Both the position numbers and the translations under genes were made by a program. Below, piece by piece: positions 29,287-38,332 of a stretch of 64,000 nt of DNA; position 1 is the stretch's first letter; every line of letters begins with the position of its first letter. The notes below the pieces were generated by a model. That model did not search any database and was not told where the DNA came from. It saw only the letters and a list, made by a program, of their open reading frames with translations. Source of the stretch: Chitinophaga sp. LS1 (GTDB taxonomy: Bacteria; Bacteroidota; Bacteroidia; Chitinophagales; Chitinophagaceae); contig NZ_CP128362.1 of the NCBI RefSeq assembly GCF_034274695.1, positions 7,070,501-7,134,500 of the forward strand, given 5' to 3'.

Positions 29287-30186
29287 ATGTATGACATTTG
29301 TTGTATAGGACATATTACATTAGACAAAGTAGTAACGACCCGCTCGGTAGTACATATGCCAGGTGGGACTTCCTTTTATTTTTCCAGTGCCATCCGGAAT
29401 ATGGATGTGAAATATACAATGGTAACCGCACTCGCTACCAAAGAGATGTACATTGCGGACGAACTGAGAGCAAAAGGCACTGAAATCGTGGTACTGCCCA
29501 GTACCAACACCCTCTACTTCGAGAACATTTACTCTGAAAATCAGGATCATAGAACACAACGTGTAAGTCAGCTGGCAGATCCGTTCACCCCGGAACAACT
29601 GTCTGATATGGATGCGCGTTTCTTTCACCTCGGCCCACTGGTAGCAGATGATATTCCGGTATCTGTGATCAGGGAACTGGCAAAGAAGGGGAAAGTTTCC
29701 CTGGATGTGCAAGGGTACCTGCGTAAGGTCGAAAATGAGCAGGTGATCCATATTGACTGGCCAGCGAAAAAAGAAGCACTACAATATGTATACATCCTGA
29801 AAGCCAATGAATCCGAAATGGAAGTGCTGACCGGTACAAACGATGTACGCAAAGGCGCGATCACTTTAGCTTCCTGGGGCGTGAAAGAGGTGATTATTAC
29901 CCTCGGTAGCCGTGGTTCTGTGGTGTACAAAGACCAGACTTTCTACGATATTCCCGCTTATATCCCAACTACTTCGGTAGTAGATGCCACCGGATGTGGC
30001 GATACTTACATGGCAGGTTACCTGTACCAGCGCGCGAAAAACGCAAATCCGCAGGATGCAGGAGAATTTGCTGCCGCCATGGCGACTTTGAAGATCGAAG
30101 GATCAGGACCATTTAGGGGAAATGCGGAAGATGTGACAAAGTTCCTTGCTGCTAATCACAGATTTACGTTTTCACTCACGGCTTAA
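29287..30186 (+). CDS. PfkB-family carbohydrate kinase
   Basis: 299 residues, ribokinase fold. The N-terminal part has CCIGHITLDKVV and the Gly-rich lid region MPGGTSFYFSSAIRNM; the C-terminal PfkB signature is SVVDATGCGDTYMAGYLYQ, where Asp of GCGD is the catalytic base. The body EVIITLGSRGSVVYKD is also typical. It phosphorylates a sugar, sugar alcohol or nucleoside; the GCGD version and the short Asn-rich loop do not decide between these. Single gene with its own promoter and a strong terminator. Confidence 0.92.
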   Translation: MYDICCIGHITLDKVVTTRSVVHMPGGTSFYFSSAIRNMDVKYTMVTALATKEMYIADELRAKGTEIVVLPSTNTLYFENIYSENQDHRTQRVSQLADPFTPEQLSDMDARFFHLGPLVADDIPVSVIRELAKKGKVSLDVQGYLRKVENEQVIHIDWPAKKEALQYVYILKANESEMEVLTGTNDVRKGAITLASWGVKEVIITLGSRGSVVYKDQTFYDIPAYIPTTSVVDATGCGDTYMAGYLYQRAKNANPQDAGEFAAAMATLKIEGSGPFRGNAEDVTKFLAANHRFTFSLTA

Positions 30187-30209
30187 TTGCCTGTAAATAA
30201 TTGATGGAC

Positions 30210-30247
30210 AGACCCGTTTGCAATATTGGCAAACGGGTCTTTTTTTC
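30210..30247 (+). terminator. Intrinsic terminator of the PfkB kinase gene
   Basis: A 12-bp perfect stem AGACCCGTTTGC (30210-30221) with 30229-30240, loop AATATTG, then a run of Ts. Confidence 0.95.
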
Positions 30248-30378
30248 GTAATAAAATCCCTGTTTACAGTGAGTTTATATATTGTGATATTATTTAAATT
30301 CGTTCCAATAACCGGATTCATCTATTAATCTGGCACAATTTTACAGGTCTATAGCAAGATGAATAAAAAATTACGACC

Positions 30379-30828
30379 ATGAAACAGATATTTCTAGCTT
30401 TAGCAACATCAGCCGTCTTATTCGCATGTCACAACTCAGCAGATCAAGCGGCAATAGAAGCAGCCAAACAAGAGGCTGTGGATTCAGTAAATACGGCAAA
30501 CGCCATCAAACAACAGGTCATTGACTCTGTGAATGATGCAAAGGCTGCCGCACGTGAACATCATGCCGCCGTAGCAGCTCAGAACAATAGCAGCTCGTCT
30601 GCTACTACCAGCTCCGCTACGACAACGACTACCACTAAGAAAAAAGGTTGGAGTCATACCGCAAAAGGTGCTGTAGTAGGTGCGGGTGCGGGTGCCATCA
30701 CTGGTGCAATCGTTAACCCGGATCATGTGAAAGGTGCTGCCATCGGTACAATCATTGGTGCTGGTGTAGGTGCTGGTACAGGTGCGATCGTGGATCACGC
30801 CAAGAAGAAAAAAGCGGCTAATCAATAA
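30379..30828 (+). CDS. Glycine-zipper lipoprotein
   Basis: 149 residues. Lipoprotein signal MKQIFLALATSAVLFAC (Cys17). Then an Ala/Gln-rich helical region (AAIEAAKQEAVDSVNTANAIKQQVIDSV), a Ser/Thr linker with a run of Thr, a Lys-rich KKKGWSHTAKG block, and a glycine zipper (GAVVGAGAGAITGAIV ... GAAIGTIIGAGVGAGTGAIV) ending in a basic tail. Glycine zippers of this type insert in or span the outer membrane, as in YMGG/Omp2A-like lipoproteins. Function unknown; probably envelope structure or stress. Confidence 0.85.
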   Translation: MKQIFLALATSAVLFACHNSADQAAIEAAKQEAVDSVNTANAIKQQVIDSVNDAKAAAREHHAAVAAQNNSSSSATTSSATTTTTTKKKGWSHTAKGAVVGAGAGAITGAIVNPDHVKGAAIGTIIGAGVGAGTGAIVDHAKKKKAANQ

Positions 30829-30847
30829 TAGAGAATAACACATTTTG

Positions 30848-30883
30848 ATCCCGGCTACAGCAATGTGGCCGGGATTTTTTTTA
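30848..30883 (+). terminator. Intrinsic terminator of the glycine-zipper gene
   Basis: ATCCCGGC (30848-30855) pairs with GCCGGGAT (30868-30875), followed by eight Ts. It lies inside the 5' part of a longer version of the GH89 frame and so argues for the later GH89 start. Confidence 0.9.
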
Positions 30884-30895
30884 TCTTTATCTCCT

Positions 30896-33103
30896 ATGCA
30901 ACTATCTTTTCGTACATCCCTGCTTTTTACATTCATTTTTCTTGGCTTCAAGGCCATCCCGACGGTAGGTCAGGACAAGCAAGCCATTGACGACCTGGTG
31001 AAAAGGATCATGCGATCACAGGCTATGCATTTTCAAACCCGCTTTATCCCACAGGAAAAGGGGCACGATGTGTTTGAACTTGAATCGCAGGGCAATACCA
31101 TCCTCATAAGAGGTAGCAATGGGCTGAGTATAGCAAGTGCGCTCAATTACTATCTGAAAAATTATGCGCATTGCGATATCAGTTGGAACGGGACCAATAT
31201 GGACCTGCCAGATCCATTGCCAAAGGTGCCAACAAAAGTGCATAAACGAACACCTTATCAATATCGTTACTACCTGAACTATTGTACGTTCAACTATACC
31301 ATCAGCTGGTGGAACTGGGAGCGCTGGCAATGGGAGATTGACTGGATGGCGCTGAATGGCGTGAATATGCCACTGGCACTGACAGGCCAGAACTCGGTGT
31401 GGAGCCGGGTGTACAAGAAAATGGGATTCACGGATAATGACCTGAATAGTTTCTTTAGCGGACCTTGTTTCTTTAACTGGTTCTGGATGGGAAACCTGGA
31501 TGGATGGGGCGGTCCACTGCCACAGCAGTTTATGAAAGACCAGGAAGACCTGCAGAAAAAAATTCTTGCACGCGAAAGATCATTAGGTATGAAGCCTGTA
31601 CTCCCTGCATTTACAGGGCATGTGCCACCGGCGTTCAAGAAAAAATTCCCAAATGCAAAGGTGAAGAAAACCAACTGGGATGCGGGTTTTGATGATGTAT
31701 ATATCTTAGAACCGGAAGATCCGATGTTCTCAAAGATCGGGCAGGAATTTATTGAAGAAGAGACAAAGACTTTTGGTACTGACCATTTTTACTCTTCTGA
31801 TACTTTTAATGAGAACTTACCTCCTACCAACGATTCTACTTACCTGCATACAATCAGTAAGAAGATCTTCCAGGCCATGATAGATGCAGATCCTAAGGCT
31901 ATCTGGGTGATGCAGGGATGGATGTTCCATTATCAAAAAGATTTCTGGCATCCGGCTCAGATCAGGGCTTTGCTCACGGCAGCGCCGGATGACAGGATGA
32001 TCGTGCTCGATCTGTTTAGTGATAACTTCCCTGTGTGGAACAGAACGAATGCTTATTATGGTAAGCAATGGATCTGGTGTATGCTGCAGAACTTTGGTGG
32101 TAATATTGGGATGTATGGCAGGATGGATCATGTAGCGCACGATCCGGCAAATGCCCTGCATGACTCTACAGCGGGGAACCTGGTAGGTATTGGTTGTACA
32201 CCGGAAGCGATAGAACAGAATCCTGCCATGTATGCATTGATGATGGATAATGTATGGAATGATCAGCCGATTGAGCTGGATAGCTGGTTAAAAGCATATG
32301 CATGGCGCCGTTATGGCAGGCAGAATGCAGATGCAGATGCGGCATGGGCGATCTTACACAAAACAGTGTATGATGGTGGATTGACGGAAGGTACGCCAGA
32401 GAGTATTCTGACTGGCAGACCTACATTTGATACAGTGGCACATCGTACATTGACACATTTGAATTATGCACCGGGCAATTTGTTGCCGGCATGGGATCAT
32501 TTGATTACAGCCGCAGATGTGTTGAAAGGAAGTGATGGATTTAGATATGATATTGTGGATGTGACAAGACAGGTGTTGGCGAACTATGCGGATTCTTTGC
32601 AACAGCAGGTGGCAAAGGCTTATAAGGCAAAGGATGGCGAACACTTTAAGAAATATAGTGCGGAGTTTTTGGTATTGCTGGATGATATGGATCGTTTGCT
32701 GGCGACGAGGAAAGATTTCCTGCTGGGCAGATGGCTGGCGGATGCGAAGAGTTGGGGAACGAATCAGCAGGAAAAAGCACTGTATGAGATGAATGCGAGG
32801 GATTTGATTACGTTGTGGGGAGATAAGAAGAGCCCACTGCATGAGTATAGCTCAAGACAGTGGTCAGGGTTGGTGAAGAATTTTTATGCGGCAAGGTGGA
32901 AGCAATTCTTTGATTATGCGGGAGAGAGTTTGAAGACAGGTCAGCAGATGGATTTGAAAGGGTTTGAGGAGAAGATGCAGGATTGGGAATGGAATTGGGT
33001 GAATGCGAAGGAAGTGTACCCTGTGGTGACGAGGGGTGATGCGGTTGGAGTGGCGAAGGAGATACATCATAAGTATCGGGAAATCCTTAAAAAAATATAC
33101 TAG
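30896..33103 (+). CDS. Alpha-N-acetylglucosaminidase (GH89, NAGLU-like)
   Basis: 735 residues from Met at 30896. The frame is open from 30845, but that extension runs through a terminator; the chosen start gives a clean signal peptide (MQLSFRTSLLFTFIFLGFKA ending TVGQ). NAGLU blocks are all present: N-terminal domain (LIRGSNGLSIASALNYYLKNY), barrel (YQYRYYLNYCTFNYTISWWNW, WEIDWMALNGVNMPLALTGQ, DHFYSSDTFNENLPPT with the acid/base Glu, WCMLQNFGGN) and C-terminal domain. GH89 enzymes remove terminal alpha-GlcNAc from glycans. No terminator-coupled partner gene and no SusC/D nearby. Confidence 0.95.
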   Translation: MQLSFRTSLLFTFIFLGFKAIPTVGQDKQAIDDLVKRIMRSQAMHFQTRFIPQEKGHDVFELESQGNTILIRGSNGLSIASALNYYLKNYAHCDISWNGTNMDLPDPLPKVPTKVHKRTPYQYRYYLNYCTFNYTISWWNWERWQWEIDWMALNGVNMPLALTGQNSVWSRVYKKMGFTDNDLNSFFSGPCFFNWFWMGNLDGWGGPLPQQFMKDQEDLQKKILARERSLGMKPVLPAFTGHVPPAFKKKFPNAKVKKTNWDAGFDDVYILEPEDPMFSKIGQEFIEEETKTFGTDHFYSSDTFNENLPPTNDSTYLHTISKKIFQAMIDADPKAIWVMQGWMFHYQKDFWHPAQIRALLTAAPDDRMIVLDLFSDNFPVWNRTNAYYGKQWIWCMLQNFGGNIGMYGRMDHVAHDPANALHDSTAGNLVGIGCTPEAIEQNPAMYALMMDNVWNDQPIELDSWLKAYAWRRYGRQNADADAAWAILHKTVYDGGLTEGTPESILTGRPTFDTVAHRTLTHLNYAPGNLLPAWDHLITAADVLKGSDGFRYDIVDVTRQVLANYADSLQQQVAKAYKAKDGEHFKKYSAEFLVLLDDMDRLLATRKDFLLGRWLADAKSWGTNQQEKALYEMNARDLITLWGDKKSPLHEYSSRQWSGLVKNFYAARWKQFFDYAGESLKTGQQMDLKGFEEKMQDWEWNWVNAKEVYPVVTRGDAVGVAKEIHHKYREILKKIY

Positions 33104-33122
33104 CAAATAAAAATATACCAGC

Positions 33123-33163
33123 AAATAAAAAAGCTTTTGCCAAAGGCAAAAGCTTTTTTATTT
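33123..33163. terminator. Bidirectional terminator between GH89 and the lipoprotein gene
   Basis: A 19-bp perfect stem (33123-33141 with 33145-33163) with a three-base loop and A/T-rich outer arms, between two convergent genes. Works on either strand. Confidence 0.93.
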
Positions 33164-33264
33164 GAGCGAGGCCTGCGGCCGGCTTTGAAAGAAAGTACTT
33201 CAGGCTTTAAAGAAAGCACTTCAGATAAAGCACTTATGTCATTAAAGTAGCGATTCTTTTAGCC

Positions 33265-33840
33265 CTATATCTTTCCAGTAGCCAGTAATGATTTTATTTT
33301 TTCTAACTGTTCTGGTGTGGTGTACTCTACAAAAATCTTCAGGTCAAAACAACCGTAGTTTTTAAAGACAGTTAAAGTAGTTGTACCTCTGGCTGTTTTG
33401 GCAGAAGCGCCTTTCAGGTGTTCGGAGCCGATGGTGAGTTCTCCGTTTTCTTCTCCTTTAGGTTGTAAATCGGTCAGTGCGAAGCTGATGGCAGCACCGG
33501 CACCTTCTTCGGGCATTACGTCACGGATGGTGAAGAGAGCACCTTTGTTGGCCTGAGCATCTGCAAGGGTCAGGGTCTTTTGACGGACCATGTCTTCGGG
33601 TGCATTCTTACTCAGGGGTACGTAGTACTGGATCCTTCCTAAGGAAGTTTGTAAGTACCATCCGTTGGGCAGGTTTAAGGAGAAACCCAGTTCTTTGTTT
33701 TCATACTTCCAGTTACCATCGAAGTGACTGGAAAGCTCGCCGGTGGAAATGGCGGTAGTTTTCGTACAGCTACTACCGCATCCTGTCCCTATCAGACAGG
33801 TGATAATAGCTGCTAATAACAGGAATTTTGCCTTTGGCAT
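33265..33840 (-). CDS. Hypothetical lipoprotein, PsbP/MOG1-like
   Basis: 191 residues. Lipoprotein signal ending LIGTGC (Cys21), then Cys25. The mature part begins with NWKYENKELGFSLNLPNGWYLQTSL, the pattern of PsbP/MOG1/DUF1795-like folds (a sheet-forming 'GFSxxxPxGW' start), followed by alternating strands to a Gln/Lys-rich helix (TPEQLEKIKSLLATGKI). Function unknown; such lipoproteins are common envelope proteins. Upstream is the 66-68-bp repeat array that extends from the GH92 gene. Confidence 0.7.
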   Translation of the reverse strand: MPKAKFLLLAAIITCLIGTGCGSSCTKTTAISTGELSSHFDGNWKYENKELGFSLNLPNGWYLQTSLGRIQYYVPLSKNAPEDMVRQKTLTLADAQANKGALFTIRDVMPEEGAGAAISFALTDLQPKGEENGELTIGSEHLKGASAKTARGTTTLTVFKNYGCFDLKIFVEYTTPEQLEKIKSLLATGKI

Positions 33841-33849
33841 AGGGTGTCA

Positions 33850-34383
33850 TTTTTGGTTTTATAGCACGGGAATATTCCCTATATATTATTAAGTAGTTAT
33901 TTCATCAGGTTAGACATTTTGGTTTATGACATAGGAGTATCCCATGCATGAACACTTAGTTTTTCAACAGGATTTAGTAAAATTTTGGCTTATGGCACGG
34001 GAGTATCCCCCATGCATATAAAATTAGTTTTTCAATTGGATTCAGTAAAATTTGGACTTATGGCATAGCAGTATCCAATGCATGAACACTTAGTTTTTCA
34101 ATTGGATTCGGTAAAACTTTGGTTTATAGCACAAGAGTATCCAATGCAAATAAAATTAGTTTTTCAACAGGATTCAGTAAAACTTTGGTTTATAGCACAG
34201 GAGTATCCCCCATGCATATAAAATTAGTTTTTCAACAGGATTCAGTAAAACTTTGATTTATGGCACAAGAGTATCCCCCATGCATATAAAATTAGTTTTT
34301 CAACAGGATTCAGTAAAATTTTGGTTTATAGCACAGGAATTTCTCCAATACATTTACAATCAGTTATTTCAATAGGATCAAAA
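33850..34383. repeat. 66-68-bp tandem repeats derived from the 3' end of the GH92 gene
   Basis: Eight units with the marker GAGTATCC (or variant) begin at about 33870, 33935, 34001, 34069, 34135, 34201, 34269 and 34337, alternating 66 and 68 bp. The last unit is the coding end of the GH92 gene: on the minus strand its final ~66 bases (… CCTATTGAAATAACTG … CCTGTGCTATAA) align with the noncoding units (… CCTGTTGAAAAACTAA … CCTGTGCTATAA). The copies between 33850 and 34325 are noncoding and partly decayed. Confidence 0.88.
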
Positions 34384-37300
34384 AAAACTTTCGCTTGTTG
34401 AATATAACCTTTGAAAATACGGGTTCCGGGAAATTCTTCATTACGTCCTAACGTCCATTTATTCCCTACGGACAGGTTAACTGGCGTGTCCAGTTTTGTC
34501 TCTCCTTTCAAAACGCCGTCGATATATAACTTAAGCCCCTGTTTATCACATACTCCGGCAATATGATGCCAGTGGTTCAACCAATGTTCCGGTAAAGGTA
34601 CGGTAATATCTCCCCTGCCCCAACCCCCGGCAAAAAAACTTAACATTCTGCCGTTAGTAATCTGGAGAACATGGGTGTCTCCTTTAGAGAATACATCGAC
34701 AAGACCGGGGGTTTGTTCAGTTGGGTAAATCCAGGCCATCATGGTGAGAGTGGTGCCTAATTCATCGAGAGAGCGGGCGTTAGGGACCTCGATGTAATAG
34801 TCCGGGCCAAAGAGGGGATTTGCAGCTTTGGGAGAATTGCCGGAGGCAGAAATACTTTGAGAGTTGTCAGAAGCGACAGTATTGCCAGAGGCAGTAACAT
34901 GCTGTGATTTCTCAGCAATAATAATCTGACCATTGCCTGTCCCTTCCTTCGAATTTTCAGATCTAATTACCTGACCATCATTCTCAAACCCAGACACATC
35001 CTTCGTCCCTTCCAAAGACAATAACAAAGACTCCATTGGATCCTTATACACCTTAAATCGCTCGCTGATCCCTCCAATACTCACCGTCTGCCACCCAGTC
35101 ACTACCACCTTTACCTGACAGGTCACTACCTTTTGCTCTCCTGGCTCCAATATCAGCTTAGCTGTATAAAATACTTTACCATTCAGATTCACGGGAATTG
35201 TAAAAGCCTTTTTAGTCCCTTGCTTATTCATCACAGCAAAGGCAATATGTTGCACGCTATCCTTCTTAATCAATGGTTTTAATACCAGGTCAGAAATAAC
35301 CGGCGCTACATTCGCCAAAGGCACTTTGAGCTGTACGGTACGTTCCGCCTGTTCATTCAACTGCAATATGTTCTCCCCTGCTTTGTACAGGTATACCTGA
35401 ATCGAATCACGGAGCCTCGCCCCTTTGCCGATCAGGCAATTCTTTGATCCATATAGTTTACCATTAAGGGTCACTTTGATCCTGTATACCCCGGCATCCC
35501 CATTGTTTATTAATGTAAACCCAATTGGAAAAGGTTGATCAGGCGTAGCAACCGAATCCATACTTATCTCCGTCAGTCTGATGACAGTACGGTTGACATT
35601 GTCGCGGGTTACTACCGGTACAACACCTGTTTCAAATTCCAAAGTACCACCCCGTTTGATGAACTCATGGGCCATATTCAACCCCTTGTACGCCACACCA
35701 TTCAGTCGCACCTGTTGTACATAAGGCGCATGCGTATCATTGCTTTTGATGGTCAGTACCTTCCCCTCTTTCAGGTGGATCTTCATTTCACGGAAAGCAG
35801 GGATACCCAATGCATATAGGGGTTTACCGGGTGCCACAGGATACAATCCCATCGCACTGAAAATGTACCAGCTGGAAGTTGAACCCAGATCATCATTCCC
35901 TGGCAACCCACCCGGTGTATTTGAAAAACGATCCTTCATGATCTTCCTTACCCACAACTGGGTCAGGTCTGGCCTGTTGGCATCATTGAAAAGGTAAGGA
36001 ACATGGAAAACGGTTTCATTGTCAAAGATGATATGTTGCTTTTCAAGGGCCGTATCCAACCGGAGAGAAAATAACTCATCTCCCCCCATCCTATTGATCA
36101 ATTCACGGGGGTGCTGCGGTACGAAGAAAGAATACACCCATTGATCACCTTCTTTATAACCGGTATTACCGGGATTGAGTTTGAACACATCCTTATTGCG
36201 TGGCAACAGGAATAACGAAGGGATGTGCAATAATTGTTGGAAGGCTAAGCTCCTGTCGTCACTCACTTTTTCATGCATTGCTTCTTTTGCAAACAGGTTC
36301 AGCGCCCAGTCATCGTAGGCATACTCTACGGTACGGGTCACAGATTCAGGATAGGTAGATGGTACATAACCCAGTTCGTGATAAGCAGGCATATCTGCTT
36401 GCAGGTAAGGCGTGTCATTGATGCTTTTTTGCATCGCCTTGTATACTTCTTCCTTATCCATCGGGATGCCTTTGAAATAAGCATCGGTAATGATAGGGAT
36501 GGAATGATTGCCCGTCATACTCTCTGTAGGCAAATGACCGGTGCTGTGATAAACGTCCAGCATAGAGCGGATCATGGCTGCCTGTAGATCAGGATACAGT
36601 AGACTGAGCAACGGGTGCAAAGTGCGGAAAGTATCCCATGGGGAAAAACCACTGTATTTACCTTCATTCAGCCATGGTAATAAGAGGGAATGATAAAGGG
36701 CGGTGTAAAAAATGGCTTTGCCTTTTTCATTGTCATCATTGATCTCTACGACTGATAAAAGGTCGTTCCATTGCTTATAAGTAGCTGCTCTGACAGCATC
36801 AAAGGAACGCTGTTCATTGCCGATCCGTGCTTCAATAATAGTTGTACCTTTTGGAAATGTATAGACGGTGCCATTGGTTAAGACTTGCTGTTCAATGGGC
36901 TTTATGTTAAACTGAAGTGGGGTGCTTGTAAAGATGTGAGGTGTGCCCTTAGCTGAAAAGTTCGCAGGCTTGTCCTTAGCTGAAATATTCTTAGAAGTGC
37001 CTTTATCAGGAAAGACCTCAGGCGTGCCCTTATCCAAAAATGTAAACCTAAAAACCCCACCATCACGAGAGGCCGTCATTTCTACTAAAGTCTGGTCATC
37101 TCTGAAAAGGACCTTATAATAACCCGGTTCCGCATATTCATCCTTGTGAGAAAAACGACGGCAATAGTGATCAGCATCAAATGACTGGCTGTTACTGACA
37201 GGCATTACGAATACGCTCCCCGCCGATCCACCGGGAAAACCACTATGGTGATCCTCACAGGTGAAATAACAAATGGAGCTATCCTGGTAGTCATAGCCTT

Positions 37301-37523
37301 TAGCCCCCGTCCTTCTCGTCTCCGGTGTCAGTTGGTAATAACCGTGAGGAGCCACAGCACCGGGATAGCAGCCGCCCTCATTCCCCCATTTAGTCAGCAC
37401 TGCACTTTTGGTCGTACCGATGAATGGGTTGACATATGCTACCGGAGATTTTACCTGGGCACCTGCGGCGTTGGAGAATAAGATCAGTAGCAGGATGTAG
37501 CGGATGTTGGCTGTAAGATTCAC
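34326..37523 (-). CDS. GH92 alpha-mannosidase with C-terminal LamG-like domain
   Basis: 1065 residues. Signal peptide (MNLTANIRYILLLILFSNAAGAQ). The GH92 N-domain (VNPFIGT, GGCYPGAVAPHGYYQL) and catalytic barrel (GHLPTESMTGNHSIPIITDA, PGNDDLGSTSSWYIFSAMGL with the acidic residues) are clear. Then come a CARDB/Ig-like region and a LamG-like jelly roll (residues ~900-1050: MMAWIYPTEQTPG, HHIAGVCDKQGLKLYIDG). GH92 enzymes remove alpha-mannose from glycans and fungal mannan. Two low-complexity inserts come from short tandem duplications (four 9-residue units near residues 160-195, DKGTPEVFP/AKGTPHIFT; and 15-residue units ASGN near 845-900), and the gene's 3' end is repeated downstream. Whether the last coding unit is native is unclear. 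Confidence 0.92.
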   Translation of the reverse strand: MNLTANIRYILLLILFSNAAGAQVKSPVAYVNPFIGTTKSAVLTKWGNEGGCYPGAVAPHGYYQLTPETRRTGAKGYDYQDSSICYFTCEDHHSGFPGGSAGSVFVMPVSNSQSFDADHYCRRFSHKDEYAEPGYYKVLFRDDQTLVEMTASRDGGVFRFTFLDKGTPEVFPDKGTSKNISAKDKPANFSAKGTPHIFTSTPLQFNIKPIEQQVLTNGTVYTFPKGTTIIEARIGNEQRSFDAVRAATYKQWNDLLSVVEINDDNEKGKAIFYTALYHSLLLPWLNEGKYSGFSPWDTFRTLHPLLSLLYPDLQAAMIRSMLDVYHSTGHLPTESMTGNHSIPIITDAYFKGIPMDKEEVYKAMQKSINDTPYLQADMPAYHELGYVPSTYPESVTRTVEYAYDDWALNLFAKEAMHEKVSDDRSLAFQQLLHIPSLFLLPRNKDVFKLNPGNTGYKEGDQWVYSFFVPQHPRELINRMGGDELFSLRLDTALEKQHIIFDNETVFHVPYLFNDANRPDLTQLWVRKIMKDRFSNTPGGLPGNDDLGSTSSWYIFSAMGLYPVAPGKPLYALGIPAFREMKIHLKEGKVLTIKSNDTHAPYVQQVRLNGVAYKGLNMAHEFIKRGGTLEFETGVVPVVTRDNVNRTVIRLTEISMDSVATPDQPFPIGFTLINNGDAGVYRIKVTLNGKLYGSKNCLIGKGARLRDSIQVYLYKAGENILQLNEQAERTVQLKVPLANVAPVISDLVLKPLIKKDSVQHIAFAVMNKQGTKKAFTIPVNLNGKVFYTAKLILEPGEQKVVTCQVKVVVTGWQTVSIGGISERFKVYKDPMESLLLSLEGTKDVSGFENDGQVIRSENSKEGTGNGQIIIAEKSQHVTASGNTVASDNSQSISASGNSPKAANPLFGPDYYIEVPNARSLDELGTTLTMMAWIYPTEQTPGLVDVFSKGDTHVLQITNGRMLSFFAGGWGRGDITVPLPEHWLNHWHHIAGVCDKQGLKLYIDGVLKGETKLDTPVNLSVGNKWTLGRNEEFPGTRIFKGYIQQAKVFFDPIEITDCKCIGEIPVL
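36941..37047 (-). repeat. 27-bp tandem repeat inside the GH92 gene (4 units)
   Basis: Units anchored by a TGCCCTTA-type core at 36944, 36971, 36998 and 37025, exactly 27 bases apart, encode DKGTPEVFP, DKGTSKNIS, AKDKPANFS and AKGTPHIFT. The in-frame period keeps the enzyme intact; the units form an insert in the N-domain. Confidence 0.88.
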
Positions 37524-37545
37524 TATGACGTTGTGGTTTGGGCGT

Positions 37546-37581
37546 AAAATATAAAAATTCTACAACAGTGTGTGCAAAAAA
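37546..37581 (-). promoter_or_regulatory. Bacteroidota-type promoter for the GH92 gene
   Basis: On the minus strand: TTTTTTG (37575-37581), 21-base spacer, TATATTTT (37546-37553), one base off the -7 consensus TAnnTTTG. The start point would be near 37540, a short leader for the ATG at 37523. Confidence 0.55.
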
Positions 37582-37742
37582 GGACACATCCCACAAAGAA
37601 ATTGAGTACTGGTAAGCTCATCGGGGGAAATGACAGATAGAATTGAGTATAGGGATTTTATTGTAATGCATAAATAACTGTTGGCATAGTATTCGTCCCT
37701 ATTACGATATATGTTATTTATTAATCCTTAAATTTTTTCACA

Positions 37743-38192
37743 ATGGCAAAGTATTCAAGAAAAAGCGGAGAAAAAGTGGAGAAAGTAATGCATGAAATGC
37801 ATGAAGGAAAGTTGAAAAGCGGAAGAAGTGGCAAAAAAGTAACGAATCCAAAACAAGCAATAGCAATAGGATTGTCAGAAGCGAGAGAGGAAGGTGCGAA
37901 AGTGCCGAAGAAGGCGGGTTCAAGCGCTACTAAGAAGGCTACTACGACCAGGAAATCAACGGCTGAAAAGGCCACTCCCGCGAAAAAAGCAACAGCGAAA
38001 AAAGCGGCACCTAAAAAAGCGACAGCTAAGAAAGTAGCTGCAAAAAAGACCACAGCTCCAAAAGCGAATGCAAAAAGAGCTACCGCGAAAAAGGCGACTG
38101 CCGCTAAAAAAACTACGGCTAAAAAACCAGCCTCAGGAAGAACTACCGCAAAACGTGCTACCAGCAAAAAGAAAGCAGCCGCACATTCATAA
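37743..38192 (+). CDS. DUF6496/histone-H1-like basic protein
   Basis: 149 residues. The N-terminal ~50 residues match the DUF6496 pattern (KYSRKSGEKVEKVMHEMHEGKLKSGR, NPKQAIAIGLSEAREEGAKVPKKAG). The rest is a low-complexity tail of Lys, Ala and Thr (KKATAKKAAPKKATAKK) like bacterial histone-H1-type proteins. It probably binds DNA or RNA in a non-specific way; no enzyme activity is expected. The tail is repetitive at the DNA level and so is prone to length change between strains. Confidence 0.88.
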   Translation: MAKYSRKSGEKVEKVMHEMHEGKLKSGRSGKKVTNPKQAIAIGLSEAREEGAKVPKKAGSSATKKATTTRKSTAEKATPAKKATAKKAAPKKATAKKVAAKKTTAPKANAKRATAKKATAAKKTTAKKPASGRTTAKRATSKKKAAAHS

Positions 38193-38332
38193 AAATAATG
38201 GGATCAGCTAAAAGATATTGCGTAAGCAATCAAGGTCTGTCTTAGCTGGTCCCTATACCTATTAAAGATATCTGCCATTTACGTTTGTGTACTGGCGAAG
38301 CCTACACTCCCCCCTAAAGAAAGCTGGCAAAT

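Noticed and set aside
30845..30895. Upstream start of the GH89 protein
   Set aside because: The extra N-terminal part runs through the terminator of the preceding gene and would spoil the signal peptide; start at 30896 used.
33850..34325. CRISPR-like array
   Set aside because: The units are directly adjacent with no unique spacers, and they match the end of the neighbouring gene; no cas genes nearby.
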